Source: Janthinobacterium sp. LM6
GTDB lineage: Bacteria > Pseudomonadota > Gammaproteobacteria > Burkholderiales > Burkholderiaceae_D
Assembly (NCBI RefSeq): GCF_002002885.1
Contig: NZ_CP019510.1
Coordinates: forward strand, 3,596,001 to 3,660,000
Direction of reading: 5' to 3'
Length of the DNA stretch: 64,000 bases
Below are positions 27,436-37,202 of the stretch, piece after piece. The notes under the pieces are model-generated. The model saw nothing but the letters and a program-made list of their open reading frames with translations. It had not been told where the DNA came from and did not search any database. A program made the translations under genes and the position numbers. How positions within the stretch are numbered: the stretch's first letter is position 1; every line of letters starts with the position of its first letter.

Positions 27436-28464
27436 TTATTGGCAGCTTGAGGCGTAGTCGAGCAGCATGTCTTCCAGGAACAGCTTGGGCGACAAGGGAT
27501 GTTCGGCAATCGCCCGGCGTTCGTTGGCGGCCTTGATGGCGGCCATCAAACGGCTGACGTTGATGCGTCCCGCCAAGGCTTCCAGTTCGCGCCGGTGGCG
27601 CGGGTAGTAGCGGATGGTGCCGGACAGCTTGACGGAAAACACGTCGTACAACCAGCGCTGCAAGGAAGCGACCAGCGGCGCCAGCGGAGACTTCTGTAAT
27701 TTGTCCGCCGCTTTCAGGGCCGCTTCCACGCCAGGGTTAGCCAAGACTTGCAACAATTGTTCCGTTTCCTCGCGACCACCAGATTCGGACTGAGCCAGCG
27801 CAGCCAGCGGCGCGCCTCCCTGCTCGCGCAGCCAGCTGTCCGCATCGTTCAAGCCTTGTTGCTTGAGCCACGTCAAGGCTTGCTCATGGCTGGGCATCGG
27901 CAAGGCGAACTTGCGGCAGCGCGACAAAATCGTCGGCAGCAATCGGTCCAGGCTGTTCGAGGCCAGCAGGAACAAGGTGCCCGGCGGCGGCTCTTCCAGC
28001 GTCTTCAGCAAGGCGTTCGAGGCGGGCGTGTTCAGCGCCTCGGCCGGGTACAGCACCACCACGCGCAAGCCTTGGCGGTGCGTGGAAATGTTCATGAAGT
28101 CGGCCAGGTTGCGGATCTGCTCGATCTTGATGTCTTTCGACGGCGTCTTGGTCTTGGCGCTTTTCTTCGCGCCTTCGCCCTCTTCGCCGTCGTCCGCCAC
28201 GTCGTCTTCCAACGCTTCCGGACGGACCCGGCGGTAATCGGGATGGTTGCCCTGGCTAAACCAGCCGCACGAGGCGCAGGCGCCGCAGGCATGGCCGTCG
28301 GCGCGCACGTCTTCGCACAGCAATGCCTGTGCGAAATGCTCGATGAAGTCGGCCTTGCCGATGCCTTGCGCGCCATGGAACAGGATGGCGTGCGGCATGC
28401 GCGGGCGCAAGGCTTGCAATTGCTGCCAGGCGTCCTGTTGCCACGGATAGAGAGAGCTTGTCAT
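27436..28464 (-). CDS. holB: DNA polymerase III subunit delta'
   Basis: A 342-residue clamp-loader subunit. It begins SLYPWQQDAWQQL, has the degenerate P-loop GAQGIGKADF, and carries a zinc module (CEDVRADGHACGACASC). A KTLEEPP motif matches the conserved sensor-region stretch of delta'. An acidic Lys-rich insert (DDVADDGEEGEGAKKSAKTK) follows the zinc module. It serves chromosome replication as part of the clamp loader. A TTG start at 28479 directly abutting the tmk stop is possible; the ATG at 28464 is preferred. Confidence 0.93.
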   Translation of the reverse strand: MTSSLYPWQQDAWQQLQALRPRMPHAILFHGAQGIGKADFIEHFAQALLCEDVRADGHACGACASCGWFSQGNHPDYRRVRPEALEDDVADDGEEGEGAKKSAKTKTPSKDIKIEQIRNLADFMNISTHRQGLRVVVLYPAEALNTPASNALLKTLEEPPPGTLFLLASNSLDRLLPTILSRCRKFALPMPSHEQALTWLKQQGLNDADSWLREQGGAPLAALAQSESGGREETEQLLQVLANPGVEAALKAADKLQKSPLAPLVASLQRWLYDVFSVKLSGTIRYYPRHRRELEALAGRINVSRLMAAIKAANERRAIAEHPLSPKLFLEDMLLDYASSCQ

Positions 28465-28479
28465 ATTATTCTTTGTCAA

Positions 28480-29121
28480 TCAACGTGTTGCAACACTTTG
28501 TTCGAGCAGTACATCAAGCAGCTTTGCCAGTTGTACCTGGATGTCGGCAATGCTTTGCGTGGAATCGATGATGCGGAAGCGTTCCGGGAACTGGGCCGCG
28601 CGGCGCAGGTATTCGTTGCGCGTGGCGGCGAAGAAGTCCGCCTGCTCCTGCTCGAACTTGTCGAGCGCACGCGTGGCATCCAGGCGGGCACGGGCCACGG
28701 CCAGCGGCACGTCGAACAGGAACGTCAGGTCCGGCTGCAGGTGCGGGTGCACCCACGCTTCCAGTTGCTCCATCTTGCGCAAGTCCATGCCGCGCCCGCC
28801 GCCCTGGTAGGCGAAGCTGGCATCGCTGAACCGGTCGGAAATGACCCATTCGCCGCGCTCGAGCGCGGGCGCGATGACTTGCGCGATGTGTTCGCGGCGG
28901 CTGGCGAACATCAGCAAGGCTTCCGTTTCCAGGTGCATCTTTTCATGCAGCAGCAGTTCGCGCAGCTTTTCGCCCAGGCTGGTGCCGCCCGGTTCGCGCG
29001 ACGAGACGAGGGTCACGCCCCGCTGTTGCAGGTAGTCGGTGACAAAGCCGATATGCGTCGACTTGCCCGCGCCATCGATGCCTTCGAAGGTGATGAAGCG
29101 GGGTTGATAGTGTGGTGTCAT
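28480..29121 (-). CDS. tmk: Thymidylate kinase
   Basis: A 213-residue dTMP kinase with P-loop [13 protein letters not shown], the DR motif in [18 protein letters not shown] and the lid-region [17 protein letters not shown]. It phosphorylates dTMP to dTDP with ATP, an essential step of DNA precursor synthesis. It lies between mltG and holB on the same strand, 24 bp after mltG and 15 bp before holB, the usual order in proteobacteria. Confidence 0.96.
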   Translation of the reverse strand: MTPHYQPRFITFEGIDGAGKSTHIGFVTDYLQQRGVTLVSSREPGGTSLGEKLRELLLHEKMHLETEALLMFASRREHIAQVIAPALERGEWVISDRFSDASFAYQGGGRGMDLRKMEQLEAWVHPHLQPDLTFLFDVPLAVARARLDATRALDKFEQEQADFFAATRNEYLRRAAQFPERFRIIDSTQSIADIQVQLAKLLDVLLEQSVATR

Positions 29122-29145
29122 GAAACTCTTGATCTGATAATGATA

Positions 29146-30132
29146 TTAGCGCTGGTACTGGTTCACGGCGCGGTTATGGTCGGGCAAGTTGGCCGAGAAC
29201 TGGCTGGTGCCGTCGCCGCGTGCGACGAAATACAGCGCCTGCGTGCGGGCCGGCGCCAGCGCCGCCGTCAGCGATTGCGCGCCAGCCAGGGCGATCGGCG
29301 TGGGCGGCAAGCCGCCGCGCGTATAGGTATTGTACGGGGTGTCCGCTTCCAGGTCGCGTTTGCGGATCTTGCCCTGGTAGTTGTCGCCCATGCCATAGAT
29401 CACGGTCGGGTCCGTCTGCAGCAGCATGCCTGTTTTCAGGCGGTTGACGAACACGCCGGCGATCATGGCCCGCTCGGACTTTTGTCCCGTCTCCTTTTCC
29501 ACGATGGAAGCCATGATCAGCGCCTCGTACGGGTTTTTATACGGCAAGGCCGGGTCGCGCTTGTCCCACGCTTCGGACAGGCGGCCGATCATGGCCGCGT
29601 GCGCCTGCCTGAAAATCTGCATTTCGCTGGCGCCCTTGGCGAACAGATACGTGTCCGGGAAGAACAAGCCTTCCGGCAGCACGTATTCCGGGCTGATCTT
29701 CGCCATCAGTTCCTTGTCGGACAGGCCCACGGTATCGTGCTTGAGACCGGCATGGCTGGCCATCGCCATGCGCATCTGCCTGAAGGTCCAGCCTTCGATG
29801 ATGGTCAAGGACTCTTGCGCGAACTCGCCGCGCGCCAGTTGCGTAATCAAACGCTGCGGCGTCGTGCCCGGTTTCAGCTCGTAGGAACCGGCCTTGATCT
29901 TCGACGTCTTGCCTTCGATGCGCGCCAGCATGTTGAACAGGATGGGCACGATGGGAACGCCCGCGTCCGCGATCTGCTGGCCGGCCGCATGCGCGCCGCT
30001 GCCGGGCGCGATCGTAAACGGAATCGCTTCGCCGTCCGTGGTGATGGGCTGCTGCGCCCAGTACACAAAAGTACCACCGACGCCGATGGCGGCGATGACC
30101 GAGCTGACTACAAGTTTTTTAAAGAAAGCCAT
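29146..30132 (-). CDS. mltG: Endolytic murein transglycosylase MltG
   Basis: A 328-residue YceG/MltG protein with an N-terminal membrane anchor (LVVSSVIAAIGVGGTFVYWA). The conserved catalytic region includes LIMASIVEKETGQKSERAMIAGVF, with the active-site Glu, then QTDPTVIYG and NTYTRGGLPPTPIA. It cuts nascent glycan strands at the inner membrane and so sets their length. The start at 30132 puts the transmembrane helix at the N-terminus; a longer form would add 27 residues. First gene of mltG-tmk-holB. Confidence 0.94.
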   Translation of the reverse strand: MAFFKKLVVSSVIAAIGVGGTFVYWAQQPITTDGEAIPFTIAPGSGAHAAGQQIADAGVPIVPILFNMLARIEGKTSKIKAGSYELKPGTTPQRLITQLARGEFAQESLTIIEGWTFRQMRMAMASHAGLKHDTVGLSDKELMAKISPEYVLPEGLFFPDTYLFAKGASEMQIFRQAHAAMIGRLSEAWDKRDPALPYKNPYEALIMASIVEKETGQKSERAMIAGVFVNRLKTGMLLQTDPTVIYGMGDNYQGKIRKRDLEADTPYNTYTRGGLPPTPIALAGAQSLTAALAPARTQALYFVARGDGTSQFSANLPDHNRAVNQYQR

Positions 30133-30268
30133 TGTTCCGATTCTTGTGATGCGGGCGCTGATGGCCAACGTCCGCTTGTTATGATCGTTCATTTGTGAAG
30201 CAAGTACGCGCAAAGCGGCGCCAACACTGGCAATCTTGCCGCTGCCGACGCAATCTGCGCGACATCAC

Positions 30269-30274
30269 TATAAT
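30269..30274 (+). promoter_or_regulatory. Likely -10 box for ygfZ
   Basis: A perfect TATAAT lies 44 bp before the ygfZ ATG in the divergent mltG/ygfZ spacer. No clear -35 hexamer was found at 16-18 bp. Confidence 0.5.
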
Positions 30275-30317
30275 GAACCCGTAATGATAATGCTTAATCG
30301 CTGATCTAATGGAAATT

Positions 30318-31424
30318 ATGAATAACTGGAATCAATTTTTAACCGCCCAAGGCGCCCGCCCCGCTGCCATCGATGGCGCGCCTGACGGCACCGCCCCCAT
30401 CGCCGCCGCCCCTATCGCCGACTTCGGCCAGTCCCTGACAGTGTCCCAGCTACAAGAAGGTTTTGTCGCGGCCATCACGGACCAGGGCTTGATCGGCTTG
30501 AACGGCGACGAGGCAGCCAGTTTCCTGCACGGCCAGCTGACCAACGACGTGGAACACCTGAACCAGGAGCAAGTGCGCCTGGCCGGCTACTGCACGCCGA
30601 AAGGCCGGATGCTGGCCAGTTTCCTGATGTGGCGCAACGCCACCACCATTTATCTGCAATTGCCGCGCGCCATACAGCCAGCCATCCAGAAGCGGCTGCA
30701 GATGTTCGTGCTGCGCGCCAAGGCCAAGCTGCACGATGCATCCGGCGACGAAGCGAACCAGGTCGTCCTGGGCCTCGGCGGCAAGCAAGCCATCGCGGCC
30801 CTGTCCGCCTGGTTCCCCGCCCTGCCCGCCACGCCGTTCAGCAAGGTCGAACACGTTTCCGGCACCCTGCTGCGCGTGGCCGACGCCTTCGGCAGCCCCC
30901 GCTATGAATGGCTGACGTCGGCCGCCACGGCGCGCGACGCGTGGACGCCATTGACGACACAGCTGGCCAAGGGCGGCAATGACGCCTGGCAATTATCGGA
31001 CATCCACGCGGGCATCCCGCAGATCACGGCCGCCACGCAAGAGCAATTCGTGCCGCAGATGGTCAATTTCGAGCTGCTGGGCGGCGTCAATTTCAAGAAA
31101 GGCTGCTACCCGGGCCAGGAAATCGTCGCGCGCAGCCAGTACCTGGGCAAGCTCAAGCGCCGCACCACCCTCGTCAGCATTGCCGATGCATCCGTCGTCG
31201 CCGGCGGCGAACTGTTTGCCGTCAGCGACCCCGAACAGCCTTGCGGCATGGTCGTCAACGCGGCGCCCAACGGCGACGGCGGCATCGACGCCCTCGTCGA
31301 AATGAAGCTGGGGGCGATAGCAGAAGGTTCAAGCGCCGCCGGCGCCGTGCGCTACGGCTCGGCCCAGGGCGCCGCCGTGCAGTTCCTGTCCATGCCTTAC
31401 GTGCTCGACGCACTCGACTTGTGA
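30318..31424 (+). CDS. ygfZ: Folate-binding protein YgfZ
   Basis: A 368-residue GcvT-like protein used in iron-sulfur cluster repair and assembly. The diagnostic KGCYPGQE motif is present (FKKGCYPGQEIVAR), as are DEAASFLHGQLTNDV and the C-terminal barrel. The first 40 residues are an Ala/Pro-rich extension. Two starts are possible (30309 and 30318); the second has GGA 4 bases away and the better-fitting start NNWNQFL. Divergent from mltG and followed 7 bp later by the DUF4936 gene. Confidence 0.92.
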   Translation: MNNWNQFLTAQGARPAAIDGAPDGTAPIAAAPIADFGQSLTVSQLQEGFVAAITDQGLIGLNGDEAASFLHGQLTNDVEHLNQEQVRLAGYCTPKGRMLASFLMWRNATTIYLQLPRAIQPAIQKRLQMFVLRAKAKLHDASGDEANQVVLGLGGKQAIAALSAWFPALPATPFSKVEHVSGTLLRVADAFGSPRYEWLTSAATARDAWTPLTTQLAKGGNDAWQLSDIHAGIPQITAATQEQFVPQMVNFELLGGVNFKKGCYPGQEIVARSQYLGKLKRRTTLVSIADASVVAGGELFAVSDPEQPCGMVVNAAPNGDGGIDALVEMKLGAIAEGSSAAGAVRYGSAQGAAVQFLSMPYVLDALDL

Positions 31425-31431
31425 GAATGCA

Positions 31432-31722
31432 ATGAAAGATCTGTACGTTTACTATCAGGTAAAAGAAGAGCACGCCCAAGCGCTGGAAGCGCGGGTGCGC
31501 GCCCTGCAAGGCAAGCTGGCGGCTGCTTCCGGCGTGGCGCCGCAACTCAAGCGCCGTCCGGAAGCCAAGGACGGCTTGCAGACGTGGATGGAAATCTACC
31601 CCGTCGTCGGCGAAGGCTTTACGGAACTGCTGGCCAGCGCGGCCGAGGAAGCGGGTTTGCTGTCCCTGACGGCTGGCGCGCGGCATACGGAAGTGTTCAT
31701 GGATTTGCCCCCATGTGCCTGA
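31432..31722 (+). CDS. DUF4936-family protein
   Basis: A 96-residue protein beginning KDLYVYYQVKEEHAQALEAR with LKRRPEAKDGLQTWMEIYP, resembling the DUF4936 family of betaproteobacteria. It looks like a small ferredoxin-like alpha/beta fold; function unknown. It is close behind ygfZ and overlaps the NRDE gene by 10 bp, indicating an operon. Confidence 0.8.
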   Translation: MKDLYVYYQVKEEHAQALEARVRALQGKLAAASGVAPQLKRRPEAKDGLQTWMEIYPVVGEGFTELLASAAEEAGLLSLTAGARHTEVFMDLPPCA

Positions 31723-32450
31723 TCGTTTTTGCCTGGAAAGTCAATCCGCACATCCCGCTGATTGCCGCCGCCAACCGCGACGAATTCTATGAACGCGCCA
31801 GCGCCCCCGCCGGCGCCTGGCCCGAGCACCCGCAAGTGTATGCGGGCCGCGACCTGCAGGCGGGCGGCAGCTGGATGGGCATCACCCAGGCCGGCAGCGG
31901 CAGCTCGCGCTTTGCCGCCATCACGAATATCCGCAGCCCGCAAGACCGCAACCCGGACGCCCCCTCGCGCGGCGCCCTGGTGGCCGACTATCTGGCCGGC
32001 GACATGTCGCCGCAAGACTACATCGCGCAAATCCGCCCCGGCTGCAAAGCCTACAACGGTTTCAACCTGGTGCTGGGCGACGCGGATACCCTGATCTGGT
32101 TTTCCAACCGGGGCGACGGCGATGCACGCAATGGCCAGCCCTTGGAGCCGGGCATCTACGGCCTGTCGAACGCCCTGCTCGACGCGCCGTGGCCGAAGGT
32201 GCTGAAAACCAAGGCTCAGTTCGCCAGCCTGCTGTGCCAGGGCGCGCCCGACGAAGCGTACTTCGACATGCTGGCCGACACCACGCGCGCGCCCGACTTC
32301 CGCTTGCCGGACACGGGCGTGCCGCTCGACCTTGAACGCGTGCTGTCCGCCGTCTGCATCGAAACGCCGGGCTACGGCACGCGCACCTCCACCGTCGTGA
32401 AACTGTTCCCGGACTCTCCCGGCGAATTGCACGAGCTGGTGATTCAGTAA
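31713..32450 (+). CDS. NRDE/TANGO2-family protein
   Basis: A 245-residue member of the transport-and-Golgi-organisation-2 (NRDE) family: MCLIVFAW at the start, then the signature AANRDEFYERAS, GRDLQAGGSWMGI and FAAITNIR. The N-terminal Cys2 and NRDE motif resemble Ntn-hydrolase-type proteins; TANGO2 relatives have been linked to haem handling, but this protein's role is not shown. Last gene of ygfZ-DUF4936-NRDE. Confidence 0.9.
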   Translation: MCLIVFAWKVNPHIPLIAAANRDEFYERASAPAGAWPEHPQVYAGRDLQAGGSWMGITQAGSGSSRFAAITNIRSPQDRNPDAPSRGALVADYLAGDMSPQDYIAQIRPGCKAYNGFNLVLGDADTLIWFSNRGDGDARNGQPLEPGIYGLSNALLDAPWPKVLKTKAQFASLLCQGAPDEAYFDMLADTTRAPDFRLPDTGVPLDLERVLSAVCIETPGYGTRTSTVVKLFPDSPGELHELVIQ

Positions 32451-32546
32451 TTGCTGCGGGGCCGGCACCGTCCGGCTCCGCCCTGTTTCCCCCATCCATT
32501 CCCTCCCGCGCAGCTTTCTTGCCTTGCAAAATATCGTTCGCACAAA

Positions 32547-32578
32547 AAAAGAAAGCGCTTGCGCAAGCGCTTTCTTTT
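32547..32578. promoter_or_regulatory. 32-bp perfect palindrome: LacI-type operator and possible terminator
   Basis: The core GAAAGCGCTTGC joined to its complement GCAAGCGCTTTC (32551-32574) is extended by four A on the left and four T on the right. The AAAGCGCTTT-like half-sites are typical of LacI-family sugar-operon operators. It lies about 80-110 bp before the lacI-type gene. The T-rich right edge also allows it to terminate the NRDE transcript. Confidence 0.7.
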
Positions 32579-32658
32579 GTTTACGATAGCTTCAATCGCG
32601 GCGACACAGCCGCACCCAATCGCAGTACACAATAATAAAAAATACCTCAGGAGACACC

Positions 32659-33666
32659 ATGGCCACCATGGAAGATGTAGCGCGGGCGGCGGACGTATCG
32701 CTGTCGACCGTCTCTCACGTAGTCAACGGCACCCGCAAGGTCAGCCCGAAAACCGTCGCCGCCGTCAACGCGGCCATGCAGCAGATCGGCTATGTGCCGA
32801 ACATGCTGGCGCGTGCGCTGGCCGGCTCCTCGTCGGGCACCATCGGCGTGGCCATTTCCGCCTTCACCAATCATTACTTCAGCGAAACCGTGCGCGCCAT
32901 CGAGGCGGCTTGCACGCGCCATGGCTTGATGATGCTGTTTTCCGATACGCATGACGACCCCGAACAGGAGTTGAAAGTGGTGCAGAACTTGCACCAGCGC
33001 CGCGTCGACGGCATCGTGCTGGCGCCGTCCGGCGATCCGCACAACCGCGCCCTCGACTATTTGACCAGCAACAAGATCGCTTCCGTGCTGGTCGACCGCA
33101 TGTCGCCCCAGCCCTTCGACCAGGTGGGCGTCGAAAACACGCACGCCACGGCCGAGCTGGTCAGCCATCTGATCACCGTCCACGGCCACCGCCGCATCGG
33201 CTTCATCGCGGGCGCGCCCGGCCTGTCCACGACGGATGAGCGCATCGCGGGCTACCGCCTGGCCTTGCAGCGCGCCAACATCGCGTTTGACCCGGCACTG
33301 CTGCGCTCGGGCGACTCCAACCTGGAGCGCAGCGGCGCGGCCACGCGCGAATTGCTGGCTCTGCCCGCCGCACAGCGTCCCACGGCCATCGTCGCCGGCA
33401 ATAACCTGATGACCATCGGCACCATGCATGCCTTGCGCGACGCGCACATTGCGGTACCTCAAGACGTTGCGCTGGCCGGCTTCGATGATTTCGACTGGGC
33501 CGATTATTTCAGCCCCCGCCTGACCGTGATGGCGCAGCCGCTCGAAGAGCTGGGCGCCATGGCCGTCGATCTGCTGATCGACCGCATCGCCAATCCGGGC
33601 CGCGCCCAGCACGTGCAGCGTTTGTCGCCAACCTTGCGCGTACGCAATTCCTGCGGCTGCCCCTGA
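32659..33666 (+). CDS. LacI-family sugar-responsive regulator
   Basis: A 335-residue repressor. The N-terminal helix-turn-helix and hinge read MEDVARAADVSLSTVSHVVN...VSPKTVAAVNAAMQQIGYVPN, and a periplasmic-binding-protein-like effector domain follows (residues 60-330) with GDSNLERSGAATREL and VALAGFDDFDWADYFSPRLT. It should bind the long palindrome upstream and control itself and the xylulokinase-transaldolase-ABC operon, releasing DNA on binding a sugar. The ATG follows an AGGAG site. The effector sugar is unknown. Confidence 0.93.
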   Translation: MATMEDVARAADVSLSTVSHVVNGTRKVSPKTVAAVNAAMQQIGYVPNMLARALAGSSSGTIGVAISAFTNHYFSETVRAIEAACTRHGLMMLFSDTHDDPEQELKVVQNLHQRRVDGIVLAPSGDPHNRALDYLTSNKIASVLVDRMSPQPFDQVGVENTHATAELVSHLITVHGHRRIGFIAGAPGLSTTDERIAGYRLALQRANIAFDPALLRSGDSNLERSGAATRELLALPAAQRPTAIVAGNNLMTIGTMHALRDAHIAVPQDVALAGFDDFDWADYFSPRLTVMAQPLEELGAMAVDLLIDRIANPGRAQHVQRLSPTLRVRNSCGCP

Positions 33667-33686
33667 CCTTTACATATAGACACACC

Positions 33687-35183
33687 ATGCATCCAGCGAT
33701 TTCCCTCGGTATCGACCTCGGTACCTCCGAACTGAAAACCGTGCTGATGGACAGCGCAGGTGCCGTGCGCGGCCAGGCGTCCGTGCGCATCGACACCAGC
33801 CGCCCGCAGCCGGGCTGGTCCGAACAGGCGCCGCAGGACTGGTGGGCCGCCTGCGTCCAGGCGCTGGCCCAGCTGCGCGCCGGCTGGCCGCAGGACTATG
33901 CACACATCGCCTGCATCGGCCTGTCGGGCCAGATGCACGGCGCCGTGCTGCTCGACAGCAACGACAACGTGATCCGTCCCGCCATCCTGTGGAACGATGC
34001 GCGCGCCGAAGCCGAGGCCGCAACCCTGGCGCGCGACTATCCCGCCTATGCGGACGTGACGGGCAGCCTGCCCATGGCGGGCCTGACGGCGCCGAAACTG
34101 CTGTGGCTGCAAAAGCATGAGCCGGCCGCCTTCGCCGCCATCGCCTGCCTGCTGTCGCCAAAGGATTATCTGCGCCTGCAATTGACCGGGATCAAACTCA
34201 CGGACATGTCCGACGCGGCCGGCACCCTGTGGCTGGACGAGGCCGCTCGCGCCTGGTACGCCCCCATGCTGGCCGCCTGCGCTTTGCGCCTGGATCAAAT
34301 GCCGGCGCTGGCCGAAGGCGACGCCGCCACCGGTACCGTGCCGGATGCCATCGCCGACCAGCTGGGCTTGCCCGCGAACGTGGTGGTGGCCGGTGGCGGC
34401 GGAGATAACCCCGTCTCGGCCGTGGGCATCGGCGCCGTCAACGGCGGCGACAGTTTCATTTCGCTGGGCACCAGCGCCGCCATCGTCAGCGTGACCGAAG
34501 CGCCCTTGGGCAACCCGGCCGGCGGCGTGCACAGCTTTTGCCACGCCCTGCCCGGCCGCTGGTATGCGATGGGCGCGATCTTGTCCGGCGCCAGCTGTTT
34601 GCGCTGGGCCACCGGCGTGCTGGGCCAGCCCGACGAAGCCGCGCTGCTGGCGCTGGTGGAAGCGGGTTTGCCGCTCGACGCCCCCGTCGCCCCTTCCGCG
34701 CCGCTGTTCCTGCCCTACCTGTCGGGCGAGCGCACGCCGCACAACGACCCGCAGGTGCGCGGCGCCTTTTTACAACTGGGCCACGACAGCACGCCGGCGC
34801 AGCTCGGTTACGCCGTGCTCGAAGGCGTGGCCTTTGCCTTGCGCGACGCCATGGCGGCCGTCACGTCGACAGGCGCCGTCGTTCCCCACTGCATGCTGGT
34901 GGGCGGCGGCGCGCGCAGCCAGTACTGGGCGCAATTGCTGGCCAATGTGCTGGGACGCGAAATGCGCACCCTGCACAACAGCGAACTGTCGGCCAGCCTG
35001 GGCGCGGCCAAGCTGGGCTTTGCCGCCATCGGCCAGCGCCAGCTGCTGTCCACCGGCTTGCCCATCAAAAACACTTTCCTGCCCGATGCCGCGCACAGCG
35101 CAGCCTTGAGCATCCGCTACGGCCGCTACCGTAGCCTGTTTCCCGCCGTGCAAGCCTTGCACCAACTCAGTGATAAGGAATAG
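33687..35183 (+). CDS. xylB: Xylulokinase (FGGY carbohydrate kinase)
   Basis: A 498-residue kinase. [16 protein letters not shown] is the N-terminal phosphate-binding motif, [13 protein letters not shown] is the xylulokinase-specific GQMHG signature, and the second half has [12 protein letters not shown] and [13 protein letters not shown]. It phosphorylates D-xylulose to xylulose 5-phosphate, feeding the pentose phosphate pathway. It lies 20 bp after the LacI gene and 2 bp before transaldolase. No isomerase or polyol dehydrogenase that would produce xylulose is present in the window. Confidence 0.93.
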   Translation: MHPAISLGIDLGTSELKTVLMDSAGAVRGQASVRIDTSRPQPGWSEQAPQDWWAACVQALAQLRAGWPQDYAHIACIGLSGQMHGAVLLDSNDNVIRPAILWNDARAEAEAATLARDYPAYADVTGSLPMAGLTAPKLLWLQKHEPAAFAAIACLLSPKDYLRLQLTGIKLTDMSDAAGTLWLDEAARAWYAPMLAACALRLDQMPALAEGDAATGTVPDAIADQLGLPANVVVAGGGGDNPVSAVGIGAVNGGDSFISLGTSAAIVSVTEAPLGNPAGGVHSFCHALPGRWYAMGAILSGASCLRWATGVLGQPDEAALLALVEAGLPLDAPVAPSAPLFLPYLSGERTPHNDPQVRGAFLQLGHDSTPAQLGYAVLEGVAFALRDAMAAVTSTGAVVPHCMLVGGGARSQYWAQLLANVLGREMRTLHNSELSASLGAAKLGFAAIGQRQLLSTGLPIKNTFLPDAAHSAALSIRYGRYRSLFPAVQALHQLSDKE

Positions 35184-35185
35184 TA

Positions 35186-36133
35186 ATGAATCAGCTGCAA
35201 CAATTGAAGCAACACAGCACCGTCGTCGCCGACACGGGCGACTTTTTGCAACTGGCGCGCTTCGCGCCGCAAGACGCGACCACCAACCCGTCGCTGATTT
35301 TAAAGGCCGTGCTGCAGCCCGATTACGCGCCCTTGCTGGAAAGCACGGTCGCCGCGCACAAAACCGCGTCGCTGGACGACATCGTCGACCAGGTGCTGGT
35401 GCGCTTCGGCCTGGAAATTTTGAAAGTCGTGCCCGGCCGCGTGTCGACGGAAGTCGATGCCCGTTTGAGCTTTGACCGCGACGCCACCGTCGCCCGCGGG
35501 CGCCGCCTGATCGCCCTGTACGAGCAGGCTGGCGTAAAACGCGAGCGCGTGCTGATCAAGGTCGCCGCCACCTGGGAAGGCATCCAGGCGGCGCGCGAAC
35601 TGGAAAAAGATGGCATCTTTTGCAACCTGACCCTGCTGTTCGCGTTTTGCCAGGCCGTCGCCTGCGCCGATGCCAAAGTGCGGCTGATTTCGCCGTTCGT
35701 GGGCCGCATCTACGACTGGCATAAAAAATCGCTGGGCGCGGCATGGGACGAAGCGGCGCGCAGCCTGTCCAACGATCCAGGCGTGCAGTCCGTCACGCGT
35801 ATCTTTAATTACTACAAGCAACACGGCATCGCCACCCAAGTGATGGGCGCCAGCTTCCGCAACGTGGGCCAGATCACGGCCCTGTCAGGATGCGACTTGC
35901 TGACCATCAGCCCGGATCTGCTGGCCAAGCTCGAAGCGGCGGATGCGCCGTTCGAGCGCGCGCTGGGCGGCGACCTGGGCGCGGCGCAGCCGGCCGTCAC
36001 CTACGACGAAGCCGCTTTCCGCTACGCCTTGAACGACGATGCGATGGCGACCGAAAAGCTGGCCGAAGGCATACGCGGCTTCGCCGTCGATGCGGGCAAG
36101 CTGGATGCCATGATCGAAAAGTTAAGAAATTAA
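35186..36133 (+). CDS. tal: Transaldolase
   Basis: A 315-residue class I transaldolase of the TalB type: [25 protein letters not shown] at the N-terminus, the Schiff-base lysine in [12 protein letters not shown], and [11 protein letters not shown]. It moves dihydroxyacetone units between sugar phosphates in the non-oxidative pentose phosphate pathway. Its place right after xylulokinase suggests that the operon handles pentose carbon. Start at 35186, 2 bp after the xylB stop. Confidence 0.95.
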   Translation: MNQLQQLKQHSTVVADTGDFLQLARFAPQDATTNPSLILKAVLQPDYAPLLESTVAAHKTASLDDIVDQVLVRFGLEILKVVPGRVSTEVDARLSFDRDATVARGRRLIALYEQAGVKRERVLIKVAATWEGIQAARELEKDGIFCNLTLLFAFCQAVACADAKVRLISPFVGRIYDWHKKSLGAAWDEAARSLSNDPGVQSVTRIFNYYKQHGIATQVMGASFRNVGQITALSGCDLLTISPDLLAKLEAADAPFERALGGDLGAAQPAVTYDEAAFRYALNDDAMATEKLAEGIRGFAVDAGKLDAMIEKLRN

Positions 36134-36189
36134 TAGTTTTTCACCCGTAGCACCGTTTGTTTTTACAATAAAAACCCTTGGAGATCCTC

Positions 36190-37125
36190 ATGAAAAAAGT
36201 CATTACCGCCTCCCTGCTGCTGTCCGCCGCCTGCGGCGCCTTCGCCGCCGACAAACCGCTGAAATCCATCGGCGTGAGCGTGGGCGACCTGGCCAACCCG
36301 TTCTTCGTGGCGATTGGCCGCGGCGCGGAAGAAAGCGCGAAAAAGCTCGGCGGCCCCGGCGTGAAAGTCACGACTGTTTCCAGCAAGTATGACCTGAACA
36401 CCCAGGTGGACCAGATCGAAAACTTTATTGCCAACAAGACCGACATCATCATCCTGAATGCCGTCGATTCCAAGGGCATCGCGCCAGCCATCAAGAAAGC
36501 GCGCAATGCGGGCGTGGTCGTGATCGCCGTCGACGTGGGCGCCGTGGGCGCTTCGGCCACCGTGATGTCCGACAACACCATGGCGGGCGACGTGTCGTGC
36601 GCCTACCTGGCCAAGCAGATCGGCGGCAAGGGCAATGTGGTGATCCTGAACGGCCCGCCCGTCACGTCCGTGATCGACCGCGTGAACGGCTGCAAGAAAA
36701 CCCTGGCCGCCTTCAAGGACATAAAAATCCTGTCCGACAACCAGAACGCGGGCGGCAGCCGCGACGGCGGCATGACCGTGATGTCGAACCTGCTGACGGC
36801 CCATCCGAAGATCGACGGCGTGTTCGCCATCAACGATCCGACGGGCATCGGCGCCGAACTGGCGATCAAGCAATCGAAACGCACGGACGTGAAACTGATC
36901 ACGGCCGTCGATGGCGCCCCCGATGGCCAGAACGCCCTGAAAAACAAGGCCGGCCTGTTTGCCGCCACCTCGGCGCAAAACCCGTACCGCATGGCCACCG
37001 ACGCCGTGCAGATGGGCTACGACATCATGAACGGCCGCACGCCGAAACAGACCATGGTGCTGTTGCCGACCCCGGCCATCACCAAGGAAAACGTCGCCAC
37101 CTACACGGGCTGGGTAAAGAACTGA
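36190..37125 (+). CDS. Sugar ABC transporter, periplasmic binding protein (RbsB-like)
   Basis: A 311-residue type I periplasmic binding protein with signal peptide MKKVITASLLLSAACGAFA. The mature part has IGVSVGDLANPFFVAIGRG, the NKTDIIILNAVDS strand, and INDPTGIGAELAIKQ, as in ribose, galactose and xylose binding proteins. It delivers the sugar to the membrane permease. A GGAG site precedes the ATG. A stable hairpin follows the gene, a common way of keeping binding-protein mRNA abundant. Specific sugar unknown. Confidence 0.92.
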   Translation: MKKVITASLLLSAACGAFAADKPLKSIGVSVGDLANPFFVAIGRGAEESAKKLGGPGVKVTTVSSKYDLNTQVDQIENFIANKTDIIILNAVDSKGIAPAIKKARNAGVVVIAVDVGAVGASATVMSDNTMAGDVSCAYLAKQIGGKGNVVILNGPPVTSVIDRVNGCKKTLAAFKDIKILSDNQNAGGSRDGGMTVMSNLLTAHPKIDGVFAINDPTGIGAELAIKQSKRTDVKLITAVDGAPDGQNALKNKAGLFAATSAQNPYRMATDAVQMGYDIMNGRTPKQTMVLLPTPAITKENVATYTGWVKN

Positions 37126-37146
37126 TCTGCCTGACCTGAACCACGC

Positions 37147-37176
37147 GGCGCCGCCGGCCAGTTGCCAGGCGGCGCC
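37147..37176 (+). other. Intercistronic hairpin between binding-protein and ATPase genes
   Basis: GGCGCCGCC (37147-37155) and GGCGGCGCC (37168-37176) form a perfect 9-bp GC stem with a 12-base loop and no T-run. It probably stabilises or attenuates the operon mRNA downstream of the binding-protein gene. Confidence 0.55.
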
Positions 37177-37202
37177 AGTTTCACCAGCAAGGAAGGACAG
37201 TC

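Noticed and set aside
27748..30198. An 816-codon open frame on the plus strand opposite holB, tmk and mltG
   Set aside because: It spans three well-supported genes on the other strand and shows no motif; it is a composition artefact.
30281..30300. TAATGATAATGCTTAATC before ygfZ as a Fur box
   Set aside because: The match is only to short AT-rich words and lacks the dyad symmetry of a Fur site.
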